NCBI RefSeq assembly: GCF_019431045.1
Contig: NZ_JAHXPT010000001.1
Location: forward strand, 124,001-188,000
Length of the DNA stretch: 64,000 nt
Direction: 5' to 3'
Source: Clostridium weizhouense
Lineage (GTDB): Bacteria; Bacillota; Clostridia; Clostridiales; Clostridiaceae
Both the position numbers and the translations under genes were made by a program. Positions 55,301 through 63,532 of the stretch are shown piece after piece; within the stretch, counting starts at the first letter, position 1; each line of letters starts with the position of its first letter. The notes under the pieces are model-generated. The model worked only from the letters and a program-made list of their open reading frames with translations. It ran no database searches and was not told where the DNA came from.

Positions 55301-57589
55301 TAAATTTATGGTTTTGCATTCCTTAGCTTTTATAATTATCATTCTAAGCAAAGCATATATTTGCAATTCCATTTCTCCATTATCTAATACATAAATATTG
55401 GCTTTATTAAAATATTTATACGCTTCTTTCTCTTCTCCAACTTTTTCATTGAGTTTTGCAATACTAATCGAAATTTTACTTTTACTTTTCCCTTGAGCAT
55501 ATTTTAGTGCCTTTTTATAATAAGATATTGATTTAAATGTATCTCCTATAACATCTAAGGCTTTACCACATCTTAAACTATACTCTATTAATTTGTCATA
55601 CTTCATAGATTTTTCTAACTGATTTAAAAATTCATCTAAATATTCATCCGTATTATTTAAAACCTTTTCAAGAAACTCACAAGACTCATTATGCATTCTT
55701 AATTTTCTATCATGATCTAACTTTGAATAAATTATTTTTTTAACTAAATCATTATAAAAATCTACTCGTATTCCACTATCACTTATTTTATCTATTAAAA
55801 ATCCTTTTTGTTTTAAATCGTTATATATAAGTCTTCTTTTCTTATCTAAAAACACATAAGAAAATATTAGAGTTTCTGATAAAGCACTTTTATATATACA
55901 TAAACACTCTAAAACTTTAACCTCTTCCATGCTTAAATCTAAAATTTTATTTTCCAAGGTCTTTTCAATACTTTTGGGTATTACAATATCATGTATATCT
56001 ACTTTACTCTTCCATAATCCATCTTCTCTAGATACATATATAGTTCCATCTTTATATAATTCTTTTATAGTTTGACTAATGAATTGAGGCTTTCCTAAAG
56101 TTTCTTCATAAATTTTCATACAAAGTTTATCAATACTTTTATGAGAATTTAGCATACTTTTTACCATTTTACTTGTATTATAATTATTAAAATAATTAAT
56201 TTTATGTTCTTCATAATTTTCCAAAGATACAAGTTCTTTAATAAATTCTATCATTTCTGAATCATTATTATCTTGATTTATAGAAAAAATTATCATAATA
56301 TTTTCTAATTTATTTCCTAATAAACAAAAATATTTAAAAAATAATTTAAATAAATATTTACTTTGATCTAAATCATCTAATAATATAATTAATGTAGTAT
56401 TTAAAGTATATTCATTTAAAAATTTACATACTCTATTTATTACTTGAAGAGTATTTTTATCATTAATCACATCTTCACCGAATAACATATCTATAAATTT
56501 TTTTAAATAAACACCATATTTGTCCTTTAAACTCTTGTCTAAATTATCATAAATAGTTTCTAACATTGAAATATATGAACTACTATTTTCTAAATTATCT
56601 ATTAACAAATATGGTTTTTCTAATTTATTAGTAAAATATTTATTGATAATCTTATATTTAATCTCTTTTATTGTTGTAGTTTTACCAGTACCCTCTTCAC
56701 CAATAAAAGATACAATTTTATATCTTAATTTATTTTCTAAAATTTGTTTAAAAGCTATTTCTACTTTTTTTATCTCATCTTCCATGCCAATTATATCTAA
56801 ATTAGTTTTAACATTATTTAATGCTTCAAAAACAAATATATTAAAATTTTTATTTAAATCTTTATTTATATTTTTTATAAAATTCGTTATTTTAGGCATT
56901 TTATTGAAAGAAACTCTTTTTTCTGTATAATTTATACATTTAAATTCATCTTCAAGCTCCTTTTCTGTAAATAATACTTTAAATAAATCTAATATTTCTT
57001 TTATATTGTCTTTAACTAATCCTTCTTGGCCTTGCCTTTCTAAATTATAAGGATAAGATAATTTTTTAATATTCAACAAATTATTTGTACTAAATTTACT
57101 TATTTCATATTGTAATAAATTTTTTATTTTTACATTTACTTCTTTATTTATTGTTATATTTAAGTCTTTAATATTAATTTCATCAAATATATATCCATTT
57201 ATATTTAATGTATTAACAGCTGCACATATTGCCATAAAAATATCTAATTTTTCATTAAATGTACACTTACTAATATAACTTTGGAAATCAATATTATAAT
57301 CAATATATTCTGTAGTATAACCATACTGTACTTTATCTAAGTTTATTCCATCAATATTTTTAATCACTTCTACATCAATTAAATTAACTACATTATCAAA
57401 ATTCAAATTTTTTATTGTTCTAAACTTGCTTAATAAATATTCCCTGCAATTTTCATATTCAAAATCATTCTGCAAAATATAAAAATTATATTTTTGATGA
57501 TTAAATTTATTTCTAACTTTATATACTAAAAAATTTTCATCAGACTCTATGCAACTTTCAATTAAATATTTATTGTTTAAAGTTTTCAA
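52325..57589 (-). CDS. Pseudokinase-AAA-TPR-GAF-GGDEF-GAF signalling protein
   Basis: This 1754-aa soluble protein is a fusion. Residues 1-260 resemble a Ser/Thr kinase fold but the HRD loop is missing (FDEINIKDLNI), so it is likely a pseudokinase. Residues about 265-520 form an AAA/STAND-type NTPase: Walker A GEEGTGKT (297-304) and Walker B IILLDDLD. Residues about 560-1200 are helical TPR-like repeats. A GAF-like domain covers 1250-1410. The GGDEF domain has the active-site GGEEF (1494-1498) and DFKGVNDRYGH. A second GAF covers about 1605-1754. It should make c-di-GMP under control of a partner- or nucleotide-sensing front end. A TTG start with AGAGGTG 7 bases upstream fits. Confidence 0.85.
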   Translation of the reverse strand: MKTLNNKYLIESCIESDENFLVYKVRNKFNHQKYNFYILQNDFEYENCREYLLSKFRTIKNLNFDNVVNLIDVEVIKNIDGINLDKVQYGYTTEYIDYNIDFQSYISKCTFNEKLDIFMAICAAVNTLNINGYIFDEINIKDLNITINKEVNVKIKNLLQYEISKFSTNNLLNIKKLSYPYNLERQGQEGLVKDNIKEILDLFKVLFTEKELEDEFKCINYTEKRVSFNKMPKITNFIKNINKDLNKNFNIFVFEALNNVKTNLDIIGMEDEIKKVEIAFKQILENKLRYKIVSFIGEEGTGKTTTIKEIKYKIINKYFTNKLEKPYLLIDNLENSSSYISMLETIYDNLDKSLKDKYGVYLKKFIDMLFGEDVINDKNTLQVINRVCKFLNEYTLNTTLIILLDDLDQSKYLFKLFFKYFCLLGNKLENIMIIFSINQDNNDSEMIEFIKELVSLENYEEHKINYFNNYNTSKMVKSMLNSHKSIDKLCMKIYEETLGKPQFISQTIKELYKDGTIYVSREDGLWKSKVDIHDIVIPKSIEKTLENKILDLSMEEVKVLECLCIYKSALSETLIFSYVFLDKKRRLIYNDLKQKGFLIDKISDSGIRVDFYNDLVKKIIYSKLDHDRKLRMHNESCEFLEKVLNNTDEYLDEFLNQLEKSMKYDKLIEYSLRCGKALDVIGDTFKSISYYKKALKYAQGKSKSKISISIAKLNEKVGEEKEAYKYFNKANIYVLDNGEMELQIYALLRMIIIKAKECKTINLYNSLNVVRDLLNKIIYPKGEAYYYYALALLAKIERDKQLCLNYIEKVFEICNKNNINVGVYAWSKVLFSQIYISQGICDKKIKDSLKEALSIFNIENNYVGILSAKLNYQLVNKECGKDIKDILKDILEVNKLSNKYKVYKKEVSSLIQIAIIYIENKEYKNSVKELLYALEIAKEHNFDRYIFRICNFLCWSYSKLGDLKLASNYYNLIMEIKNSVKLSEFDIVNLKSTSALYNYLIYNFEFAFKELKDINEIILDYQSFEYSKIRCQYYQVLIFKSKNECEIKKIVNLLIDEVQKIKKRFIRAEILITSIRIILDLGYKDFAKELFFNLEEYPNDYDTQMEYMYLELNFRCPNCYNTLINKALRIISFGNNKNIKANIYSIIAEKYDELGCYELAINYYYESIDMFINIIKSLPEKDQLLYVNNSRFLIVYNKFRTTLKKLIFTEIGLKIIDKLDNILEMQELLEKLKTDNILKNKKIFNLMQEFYSKCYYNYVIDIDEILKNFSSDIIKNLETILKYFARITLANKAMIVMENNIGENEVICEYRISDKNEIQKYFSLKVDSTQDVLIISNNDNRINDKISYNQMKSCMYIKFSNKGKLINSNERIKGKLILISDNAINYINSESKNKVEKAIPFIIFLLDQYKLRINSTLDKLTGAYNRKYLETSFHDLLDYSYEKNKEFSLIIFDIDDFKGVNDRYGHQTGDDVLVKITKEVKKCLAKKDVFVRYGGEEFILLLPNKGENAAYNLAEKIRKQVEKAKILGDKRKVTISLGISVYLKHSFNSEELINLADQALYKSKAEGKNKSTIWSKNLISINKSNDSESRINTIFQSNYTKDDNFKLVTKDIMEMIKIKSSIKEKIYYFLSRIIQITESEYASIFIIQNNKILKVYNKKRYEQGVCDIKDFNWDLIKESINNNNDLCLIDWNNTYINESFGIPDWKSLCITPLIFNGYIVALIYISISVNEKEFTKDDLNLIKYFGQLSISLFC

Positions 57590-57977
57590 ACAATTTCACC
57601 TCTTTATCTTTTAGCAATCTAGATACTTAAAATCATAACTTTATTGTTAGTATAATTCATTAATTGTAAAAGACTATTTATAAATGAGAATTTTTCTCTT
57701 CTATAAATAGTCTTATATAGCAACTTAATATTTATTCCAAAACGACCATTTTATTTATTTATTGTATATACTTGTAATTTTAACATTTACATTATTATAA
57801 TTCAATATAAAAATCGTCAAGCTACTTTGGGGAATCGATTTTTTTAGCCATGCACCTATTCCAAACGTAGTGTAGAAATAATGGTACTTCATAAAAAATA
57901 TATAAATTATCAATAAATATTTTATAAATTTTAGTACATAATAACTCATATATAAAAATATTTATGAAGGTGATTAT
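57590..57977. other. Divergent promoter region with two hairpins
   Basis: This 388-base gap holds an inverted repeat at 57670-57714 (AAGACTATTTATA / TATAAATAGTCTT, inner GAGAA/TTCTC) in the leader of the GGDEF gene. A second short stem (AAAAATCG ... CGATTTTT) is near 57809-57841. No gene is credible. I looked for a c-di-GMP riboswitch and did not find its conserved core. Confidence 0.4.
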
Positions 57978-58691
57978 ATGAAATTTAAAATATTAAAAAA
58001 GTTAATTGTATTATGTTTAATCTTAATATTTATAATTAATTTGCCTATACCAGTTAAATGTGAAGAAAGTACTAGCAAACAAAAGGTAATTTATTTAACT
58101 TTCGATGATGGTCCAGCTGGTAAAGTAACAGATGATATATTAACTATATTAAAAAAAGAAAATGTACCTGCTACTTTTTTTTTAATTGGAGAACAAATTA
58201 AAAATCAAGAAAATTTAGTTAAAAGAATTTACTATGAAGGACATTCTTTAGGACTTCATAGTATGACTCACAAAAAATCAAATCTTTATAGATCAAATAA
58301 AGATTTTTTAAAAGAAATGCTTGATACTCAAGAACTAATATACTCTACTGTTGGAATTAAACCAAATATTTTAAGATTTCCCTTTGGATGCAATAATACT
58401 AACTATAAAATTTGTGATTCAATGATAGATTTACTTCATGAAAATAATTTAAAAATATATGATTGGAATGTCGATAGTGGAGATGGAGCTCATCATTCTG
58501 CTGCTCCTAGTACTTTTATAAAAAATTCAAAAAGTGAAAAAGATAGAGTTATATTATTAATGCATTGTAGTTATATAAGTAAAAATTCTGTTAAAGCCTT
58601 ACCTCAAATAATTAAATATTATAAAGATAATGACTATGAATTTAAAGCAATTGATTCAAATACACCAGAAGAATATCATATTATTAAATAA
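57978..58691 (+). CDS. Secreted or membrane-anchored polysaccharide deacetylase (NodB-type)
   Basis: This 237-aa protein has an N-terminal hydrophobic signal or anchor (residues 6-27) and a carbohydrate esterase family 4 domain. The five motifs are visible: TFDDGP (metal Asp), HSMTH (metal His pair), RFPFG (Arg), DWNVDSGD and LLMHCS (catalytic His). It deacetylates GlcNAc in peptidoglycan or another polymer; the substrate is unknown. A GAAGGTG site precedes the ATG at 57978. It is divergent from the GGDEF gene and followed by a strong terminator. Confidence 0.88.
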   Translation: MKFKILKKLIVLCLILIFIINLPIPVKCEESTSKQKVIYLTFDDGPAGKVTDDILTILKKENVPATFFLIGEQIKNQENLVKRIYYEGHSLGLHSMTHKKSNLYRSNKDFLKEMLDTQELIYSTVGIKPNILRFPFGCNNTNYKICDSMIDLLHENNLKIYDWNVDSGDGAHHSAAPSTFIKNSKSEKDRVILLMHCSYISKNSVKALPQIIKYYKDNDYEFKAIDSNTPEEYHIIK

Positions 58692-58797
58692 TAAAATTAT
58701 ATTTTTTATTATTTAATGTACTTATAATATATCTAAAACAAGATATTCTATAAAGTATCCACAGATTTTTTAGTAATATAAATTCCTAAGAAGTAAA

Positions 58798-58840
58798 AAA
58801 GATTATCTCAAAACATATTTATGAATTGAGATAATCTTAT
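58798..58840. terminator. Bidirectional terminator between the deacetylase and trpP genes
   Basis: AAGATTATCTCAA and TTGAGATAATCTT around a 16-base loop lie between convergent stops, with A/T tails on both sides. Confidence 0.82.
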
Positions 58841-58918
58841 ATTTATTTTTTATTAAAATTATATAATAAATAGTTAGAAATATGAACGAATATAATTTAT
58901 AACTATTTCTTTAATATT

Positions 58919-59437
58919 TTATACATATACATTAGTTGTTGATACTGTTCTCTTTACAATTTTATATATTACATATCCAGCTATTCCATTTAATATTACT
59001 GTTGGAAGGACTACAGCTATAAATAATGCAGTAAATGAAATTCCAGTTGGTAATCCTACTATTAACATTAATGAAACTAAAAATGTTGTTCCACTAATAA
59101 ATGTTCCTAATATTAATAATATTAGCATTTGTATATTTATATTTATTTTATCCCTTAATGGTAATAATATTAAGTACATAATATTACAAGTAACAAATTT
59201 ATCTATAATATTAGGTAATTGTCCACCTGGCATTTTTGTTGTAACTGCTGTAAAAATTCCAATTATTAATCCACATATTGTTATAGTTTTATACTCTTTA
59301 TTAAAAATCATTATTATAAATAACATTGCTAATGCAAAATCCGGTTGCATTGGAAATCCTAGTGCTGGTGTAATTTGATGTAATATTGCTCCTATTGCTA
59401 TTAAAATTGAATTTGCTATCATTCTTTTTGTTTTCAT
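58919..59437 (-). CDS. trpP: Tryptophan transporter TrpP
   Basis: This 172-aa protein has about five membrane segments. It matches Bacillus subtilis TrpP in length and landmarks: IGAILHQITPALGFPMQPDFALAML, TTKMPGGQLPNIIDKF, TFLVSLMLIVGLP and the C-terminal VVLPTVILN. It imports tryptophan. The identity is strengthened by a tRNA-Trp T-box leader directly upstream. A GGGGGAA site precedes the ATG. The leader terminator ends 95 bases before the start. Confidence 0.92.
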   Translation of the reverse strand: MKTKRMIANSILIAIGAILHQITPALGFPMQPDFALAMLFIIMIFNKEYKTITICGLIIGIFTAVTTKMPGGQLPNIIDKFVTCNIMYLILLPLRDKININIQMLILLILGTFISGTTFLVSLMLIVGLPTGISFTALFIAVVLPTVILNGIAGYVIYKIVKRTVSTTNVYV

Positions 59438-59531
59438 TTTTAATTCCCCCTATTTTATACTTATTAATATCATTTAGGTTATATATTCACTCTTTCACAA
59501 CATAATTATCACACCCCACTAAAAAAATATA

Positions 59532-59565
59532 TAAAAAAACTCCGTCCTATATAAATAGGACGGAG
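59532..59565 (-). terminator. T-box terminator
   Basis: CTCCGTCCTAT / ATAGGACGGAG, then TTTTTTT on the minus strand. It is alternative to the antiterminator formed with the T-box sequence next to it. Confidence 0.9.
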
Positions 59566-59790
59566 ATTATCCGCGTTGCCACCTAAATTGCATAAAATGC
59601 CTCTCAATTTGATACTAACATATCTCATTCGCTATAACGTGCGACTTACGGCTAAACTACTCTCACAAGATTTCATATCGCTTCTCAAAGGCCCATTCAT
59701 CATTAGCATCAGTACTGAAATTTCACCATCTTCAGCTCTCTTAAACTTAGCACCTGACTACTATCCCTTATCTTAGAATTTATCTACTTA
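59532..59790 (-). promoter_or_regulatory. tRNA-Trp T-box leader controlling trpP
   Basis: The T-box consensus is AGGTGGCAACGCGG (59571-59584 on the minus strand), whose bulge TGGC can pair with the tRNA acceptor end (its C pairs with discriminator G, as in tRNA-Trp). The specifier context is GAA-TGG-GCC, with codon TGG (Trp) at 59693-59695. Upstream lie the stem-I AG-bulge region and a typical TTTGAG-AGC segment. Uncharged tRNA-Trp stabilises the antiterminator, so trpP is made when tryptophan is scarce. Confidence 0.93.
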
Positions 59791-59796
59791 ATTTTC

Positions 59797-59825
59797 ATTT
59801 TAAATCACATGTATTTAATTGTCAA
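59797..59825 (-). promoter_or_regulatory. Near-consensus promoter of the trpP T-box transcript
   Basis: On the minus strand, TTGACA (59820-59825), exactly 17 bases, then TAAAAT (59797-59802). The -35 box overlaps the stop codon of the upstream EAL gene (59822). Transcription would start near 59790, at the beginning of the T-box leader. Confidence 0.85.
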
Positions 59826-61576
59826 TATGTTTGCAATATATTTTTTCCAATCATATATTTTATTTTATCAAAGCTTTCTGGTTTACTAAAGTAATATCCT
59901 TGAACAACATCGCATAAAATACTTTGCAAATAATCTACTTGATCTTTGGATTCTACCCCTTCAGCAATTACTTGTATTCCTAATTGATGAGATAGTCTAA
60001 TAATGTTTTCAATAATACATTTACTTTTAAAATTATTATCTAAGTCTATCACAAAAGTTCTATCTATCTTCAATGCATCTATAGGAAGCTTAGTTAAATA
60101 ATTTAACGATGAATATCCTGTTCCAAAATCATCCAAAGCTATACTTATTCCAAGCTCTTTAATCTCATCAAGAATTTCCACATTTTTTTCAAACGATTTC
60201 ATAAGCATACTCTCAGTAATTTCTACTTGAATATATTTTGGATTAACTCTATACTTATTTATTAATTTTTTAAGGTCTGATATAACTACATCTTTTCTCA
60301 ACTGTATCTCAGATAAATTTACTGCAATCTTAAAATTATCATATCCATCATTTAAAAGATTTCTTACTTTCCTAAAAACTTCTTCTAAAACAAAACTACC
60401 AATAGGTATTATCATTTTTGTATTTTCTGCTATTGGAATAAATTCTTCCGGACTAACAAATCCAAATTCTTTGCTTTCCCATCTAACTAAAGCTTCGAAA
60501 CTGCGCACTAATGAATCCTCTAATGTAACTTTAGGTTGAAACACAACATACATTTCTTTATTTTCAAGTGCAGTCCTTAAGCCTTTTTGTACAGTATATA
60601 GTCTATTTAATTCAAGCGATATGCTATCATCAAAGAAATTATACTCATTTTTTCCATTACTTTTAGCCACATACATTGCTGCATCTGAATTTTTCAAAAG
60701 AGATTCAAAATCTATTCCATTATATGGATACATAGACACTCCTATACTTACAGTTAAATATATTTCTTTATTATCTATTAAAATAGGACTATCAAAAGCT
60801 TTAACCATATCTTTACACAAAATATTTACTTCATTAACGCTGGATATATCTGGGATAAAAATCAAAAATGTATCCCCACTATATCTACATACCAAATTTT
60901 CTTCTGAAAGCATTAATAAAATTTTGTTTGCAATTTCCTTTAAGGCTAAATCTCCAAATTCATGTCCAAATGATTCATTAACATATTTAAAATTATCTAA
61001 ATTAAGCATTAGCATTGCACATTGTACTTTTTTTTCACTACATTCACTTAAATATTCAACTATTGTTTCTTTAAAATAATATGCATTTGGTAGATTAGTA
61101 ATTCTGTCACATTCAATTATTGATGTTATTTTCTCTTTAATGATGTCTTCCTCATATTGTGAAATATCAAAAAATTCATCTTCTAAAATTGTATTCTTTT
61201 TATTAAAACAATAATGTGTTCCTACAAGATTATATCCGTCACTTTGTTTTATAGATTTTCCCATAAAAACAAAATATAAAATATTATTATTTTTATCTTT
61301 AATTCTATAATGATTAATTATATGTTCTTTTTTTTCATAAGCTAATTTCAAGTCTTTATTAAATAACTCATCTATCTTTTTTAAATCTTCTGGATATATT
61401 AAATTTAAAAATTGATTAACATTCCTATTCTCGACTTTATAACTACTTAAAAAGTCAACTATTTTATATTCAAATACTAATTCTTTTTTTAACGGAGTCC
61501 AAAACATTGTTATTCCATTAACATTTAAACATTTAAATACATCCTTATAATTAAATTTTAAATTTTCTATATTCAT
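59822..61576 (-). CDS. PAS-GGDEF-EAL c-di-GMP phosphodiesterase
   Basis: This 584-aa protein has a PAS-like sensor (residues about 5-135), a degenerate GGDEF domain (SGDTF in place of GGDEF, so no cyclase activity is expected) and a complete EAL domain: SFEALVRW, AVNLSEIQL, VEITES, LDDFGTGYSSL, LKIDRTF, AEGVES and QGYYFSKP. It should hydrolyse c-di-GMP. The silent GGDEF may bind GTP as a regulator. I chose the ATG at 61576 with GAAGGAC 9 bases upstream. A GTG six codons earlier overlaps that site. Its stop is embedded in the trpP promoter. Confidence 0.88.
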   Translation of the reverse strand: MNIENLKFNYKDVFKCLNVNGITMFWTPLKKELVFEYKIVDFLSSYKVENRNVNQFLNLIYPEDLKKIDELFNKDLKLAYEKKEHIINHYRIKDKNNNILYFVFMGKSIKQSDGYNLVGTHYCFNKKNTILEDEFFDISQYEEDIIKEKITSIIECDRITNLPNAYYFKETIVEYLSECSEKKVQCAMLMLNLDNFKYVNESFGHEFGDLALKEIANKILLMLSEENLVCRYSGDTFLIFIPDISSVNEVNILCKDMVKAFDSPILIDNKEIYLTVSIGVSMYPYNGIDFESLLKNSDAAMYVAKSNGKNEYNFFDDSISLELNRLYTVQKGLRTALENKEMYVVFQPKVTLEDSLVRSFEALVRWESKEFGFVSPEEFIPIAENTKMIIPIGSFVLEEVFRKVRNLLNDGYDNFKIAVNLSEIQLRKDVVISDLKKLINKYRVNPKYIQVEITESMLMKSFEKNVEILDEIKELGISIALDDFGTGYSSLNYLTKLPIDALKIDRTFVIDLDNNFKSKCIIENIIRLSHQLGIQVIAEGVESKDQVDYLQSILCDVVQGYYFSKPESFDKIKYMIGKNILQTY

Positions 61577-61608
61577 AACTAAACAGTCCTTCACAAAATA
61601 TTTAGTTT

Positions 61609-61673
61609 AGGTACATGAAATAAAATAATAAATCAAATAAGTATACTGGTCTATTATTTTTTTGAATGTGCCT
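61609..61673. repeat. Family-B element, 65-bp derivative
   Basis: AGGTACATGAAATAAAATAATA meets GGTCTATTATTTTTTTGAATGTGCCT with almost no centre. It lies between the 36-aa gene and the EAL gene. Confidence 0.6.
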
Positions 61674-61676
61674 CAA

Positions 61677-61787
61677 TTACTTTTCTTCTTGTGTTTTGCT
61701 GTCTTTTTTGTCATTTACTAATGATAAAACTAAAGCTGTAGTTGCTGCTAAAACGCCAACAAGTTTTGCTGATTTTTTTAAATTCAC
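61677..61787 (-). CDS. 36-residue hydrophobic small protein
   Basis: A GTG start at 61787 with AAGGAGG 10 bases upstream opens a 36-aa peptide. It has a basic start (MNLKKSAKLVG), an Ala/Val/Leu hydrophobic stretch (VLAATTALVLSLV) and a charged tail (NDKKDSKTQEEK). It may be membrane-associated. No family is recognised. The binding site and codon pattern make it a credible gene. Confidence 0.5.
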   Translation of the reverse strand: MNLKKSAKLVGVLAATTALVLSLVNDKKDSKTQEEK

Positions 61788-61835
61788 TAAATATACGCCT
61801 CCTTGTCTTAAATATATTTAATCATTATGTTTATA

Positions 61836-62030
61836 TTAAATTGCTTTAAATTGATTTTGCTCCTTAATATATCTATATCCTGCATCTTTACATTTGTTTA
61901 CAATATCGTCTTCTATAAGATTTAAATCATAGCAAAGAGATTCTAATGAGTTATATTGATCTCTTAATTTCATATTGATAATACTAACCAATATATTCGA
62001 ATCCATACTTTTTATGTCTCCTATTATCAT
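61836..62030 (-). CDS. DUF4250-type small protein
   Basis: This 64-aa protein has the short conserved DUF4250 shape: ILVSIINMKLRDQYNSLESLCYDLNL, IVNKCKDAGYRYIKEQNQF. Function is unknown. The ATG at 62030 with AAGGA upstream is preferred; an ATG three codons earlier overlaps the binding site. It is separated from the 36-aa gene by 48 bases in the same direction. Confidence 0.68.
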   Translation of the reverse strand: MIIGDIKSMDSNILVSIINMKLRDQYNSLESLCYDLNLIEDDIVNKCKDAGYRYIKEQNQFKAI

Positions 62031-62337
62031 ATTTATCATCCTTTTTAATAATATAGTTAATATGTCTATTATTATATTATACTTACAATTTTATAGTTTT
62101 ATAGTATTAATTTCAATTATTTTATGTATCTATATTCTAATTAAATTAATAAATTTATAATTTTTAGTTAACAATATCAACTTAGAATCATATATATTTT
62201 GTATATAATTTCTAACTATATTTGTGATCTATACTATTTATAAATATTTTAAGATTTATATTAATTGAGTACCTTTAATAAAATTTATATATTTTATTAA
62301 TTTAACATATAAAATTTAATGATACTTTATAAATAAA
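62031..62337. other. Intergenic AT-rich stretch
   Basis: Lies upstream of the DUF4250 gene. I see no gene, repeat or convincing promoter. Confidence 0.4.
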
Positions 62338-62368
62338 AAGATTGCCTAACTTTAGACAATCCTATTGT
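62338..62368 (-). terminator. Terminator of the TtcA-like gene
   Basis: GGATTGTCTAA / TTAGGCAATC with a short loop and a TTTTT tail on the minus strand ends two bases before the stop codon. Confidence 0.75.
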
Positions 62369-62369
62369 T

Positions 62370-63233
62370 TTATTCATCATAAACATCTAAAAATGAATAT
62401 TTTCTATCACCTTTTTGCCATCCTAGTATAGAATCCATACTTACATTCTGTGCTGATCTAAAGATAGATTTATCTACACCATCAAATGTTTCTTTTAATT
62501 GTTTAATTAAATCTTTTATCTCATATCTTTTATTTCCAGTTCTTTCTGCGGCAACCATACATGCACAATTTAATGGAGCAATTCCTGCATTTTTTATAAA
62601 TTTCTTTATGTAATCTTCTTCAATATAATAAAGAGGTCGTATAAGTTCTAAATTTTCAAAATTTGCTGATTTAAGTTTAGGTAACATAGTTTTAAAATTA
62701 CCTGAATATAAAATATTCAACATTGTAGTTTCTATGACATCATTATAGTGATGTCCTAAAGCAAGTTTATTACATCCTAAATCTTGTGCTTTATTATAAA
62801 GTGAGCCTCTTCTCATTCTTGCACATAAATAACAAGGATAGTCTTTCGCCATTTTATCAACTACATCAAATATTCCTGATTCATAAATCTTAATTGGTAT
62901 ATTTAAATATTCACAGTTATCTAATAATAATTGTCTTATATGTGGATGATATCCTGGATCCATCGCTATAAATTCTACCTCAAACTTAATTTGACCATGT
63001 TTTTGAAGTTCTTGAAATAATTTAGCCATTAAAATACTATCTTTTCCACCTGATATAGCAACAGCAACTTTGTCCCCTTCTTCTATTAACTTATAGTCTT
63101 TAATAGCTTTAATAAATTTTGACCATATATGTTTTCTATAAGTTTTTACTATACTTCTCTCAATATCTTTTAATGTTTTTTTATCTTCGTCCGGTATAAT
63201 TGTTGGACAACCTTTACCTGCAATTGTATTCAT
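62370..63233 (-). CDS. PP-loop ATPase of the TtcA family (tRNA thiolation-like)
   Basis: This 287-aa protein has the PP-loop SGGKDS (VAVAISGGKDSILMAKLF near residue 60) that adenylates tRNA. It also has the CxxC pair YLCARMRRG and a further NCACMVAAERTG that can ligate an Fe-S cluster, plus LALGHHYNDVIETTML. TtcA makes 2-thiocytidine at tRNA position 32. Related proteins act on other bases, so the target is inferred. An AGGTG site precedes the ATG. Confidence 0.82.
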   Translation of the reverse strand: MNTIAGKGCPTIIPDEDKKTLKDIERSIVKTYRKHIWSKFIKAIKDYKLIEEGDKVAVAISGGKDSILMAKLFQELQKHGQIKFEVEFIAMDPGYHPHIRQLLLDNCEYLNIPIKIYESGIFDVVDKMAKDYPCYLCARMRRGSLYNKAQDLGCNKLALGHHYNDVIETTMLNILYSGNFKTMLPKLKSANFENLELIRPLYYIEEDYIKKFIKNAGIAPLNCACMVAAERTGNKRYEIKDLIKQLKETFDGVDKSIFRSAQNVSMDSILGWQKGDRKYSFLDVYDE

Positions 63234-63532
63234 ATTATAAACACCTCATTTTTCATAGTAATTATATCATCAATTTAAAGAATTTAAAATTAATTATTTA
63301 AATAATAATTTAAGAATTATTTTTATTATAAATATTAGACAAATTTATAATATTTTATATTAATTAAACATATTGTTTTTATGTTCAAAATTTAACAATA
63401 TTATAATACATAATGTCCTTTTACATTTAAAATTTATAATATCAAAAAATTTTTCTTATATAAAACCTATACTATTTTCTTATATATTAACATTATAGTT
63501 CAAATAATTCTTTTTAATTTAATTAAGAAAGT
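63234..63532. other. Intergenic AT-rich stretch
   Basis: This is the left part of a 608-base gap. I see no gene or repeat before the chimeric element at 63533. Confidence 0.4.

Noticed and set aside
57755..57949. Minus-strand open frame of 64 codons between the cyclase and deacetylase genes
   Set aside because: No ribosome binding site, Ile/Tyr/Lys-rich composition typical of translated AT-rich DNA, and no recognised family.
57590..57977. c-di-GMP riboswitch upstream of the diguanylate cyclase
   Set aside because: I searched both strands by eye for the GGGCAAA/GACGCAAAG core and the type-II core. Neither is present.
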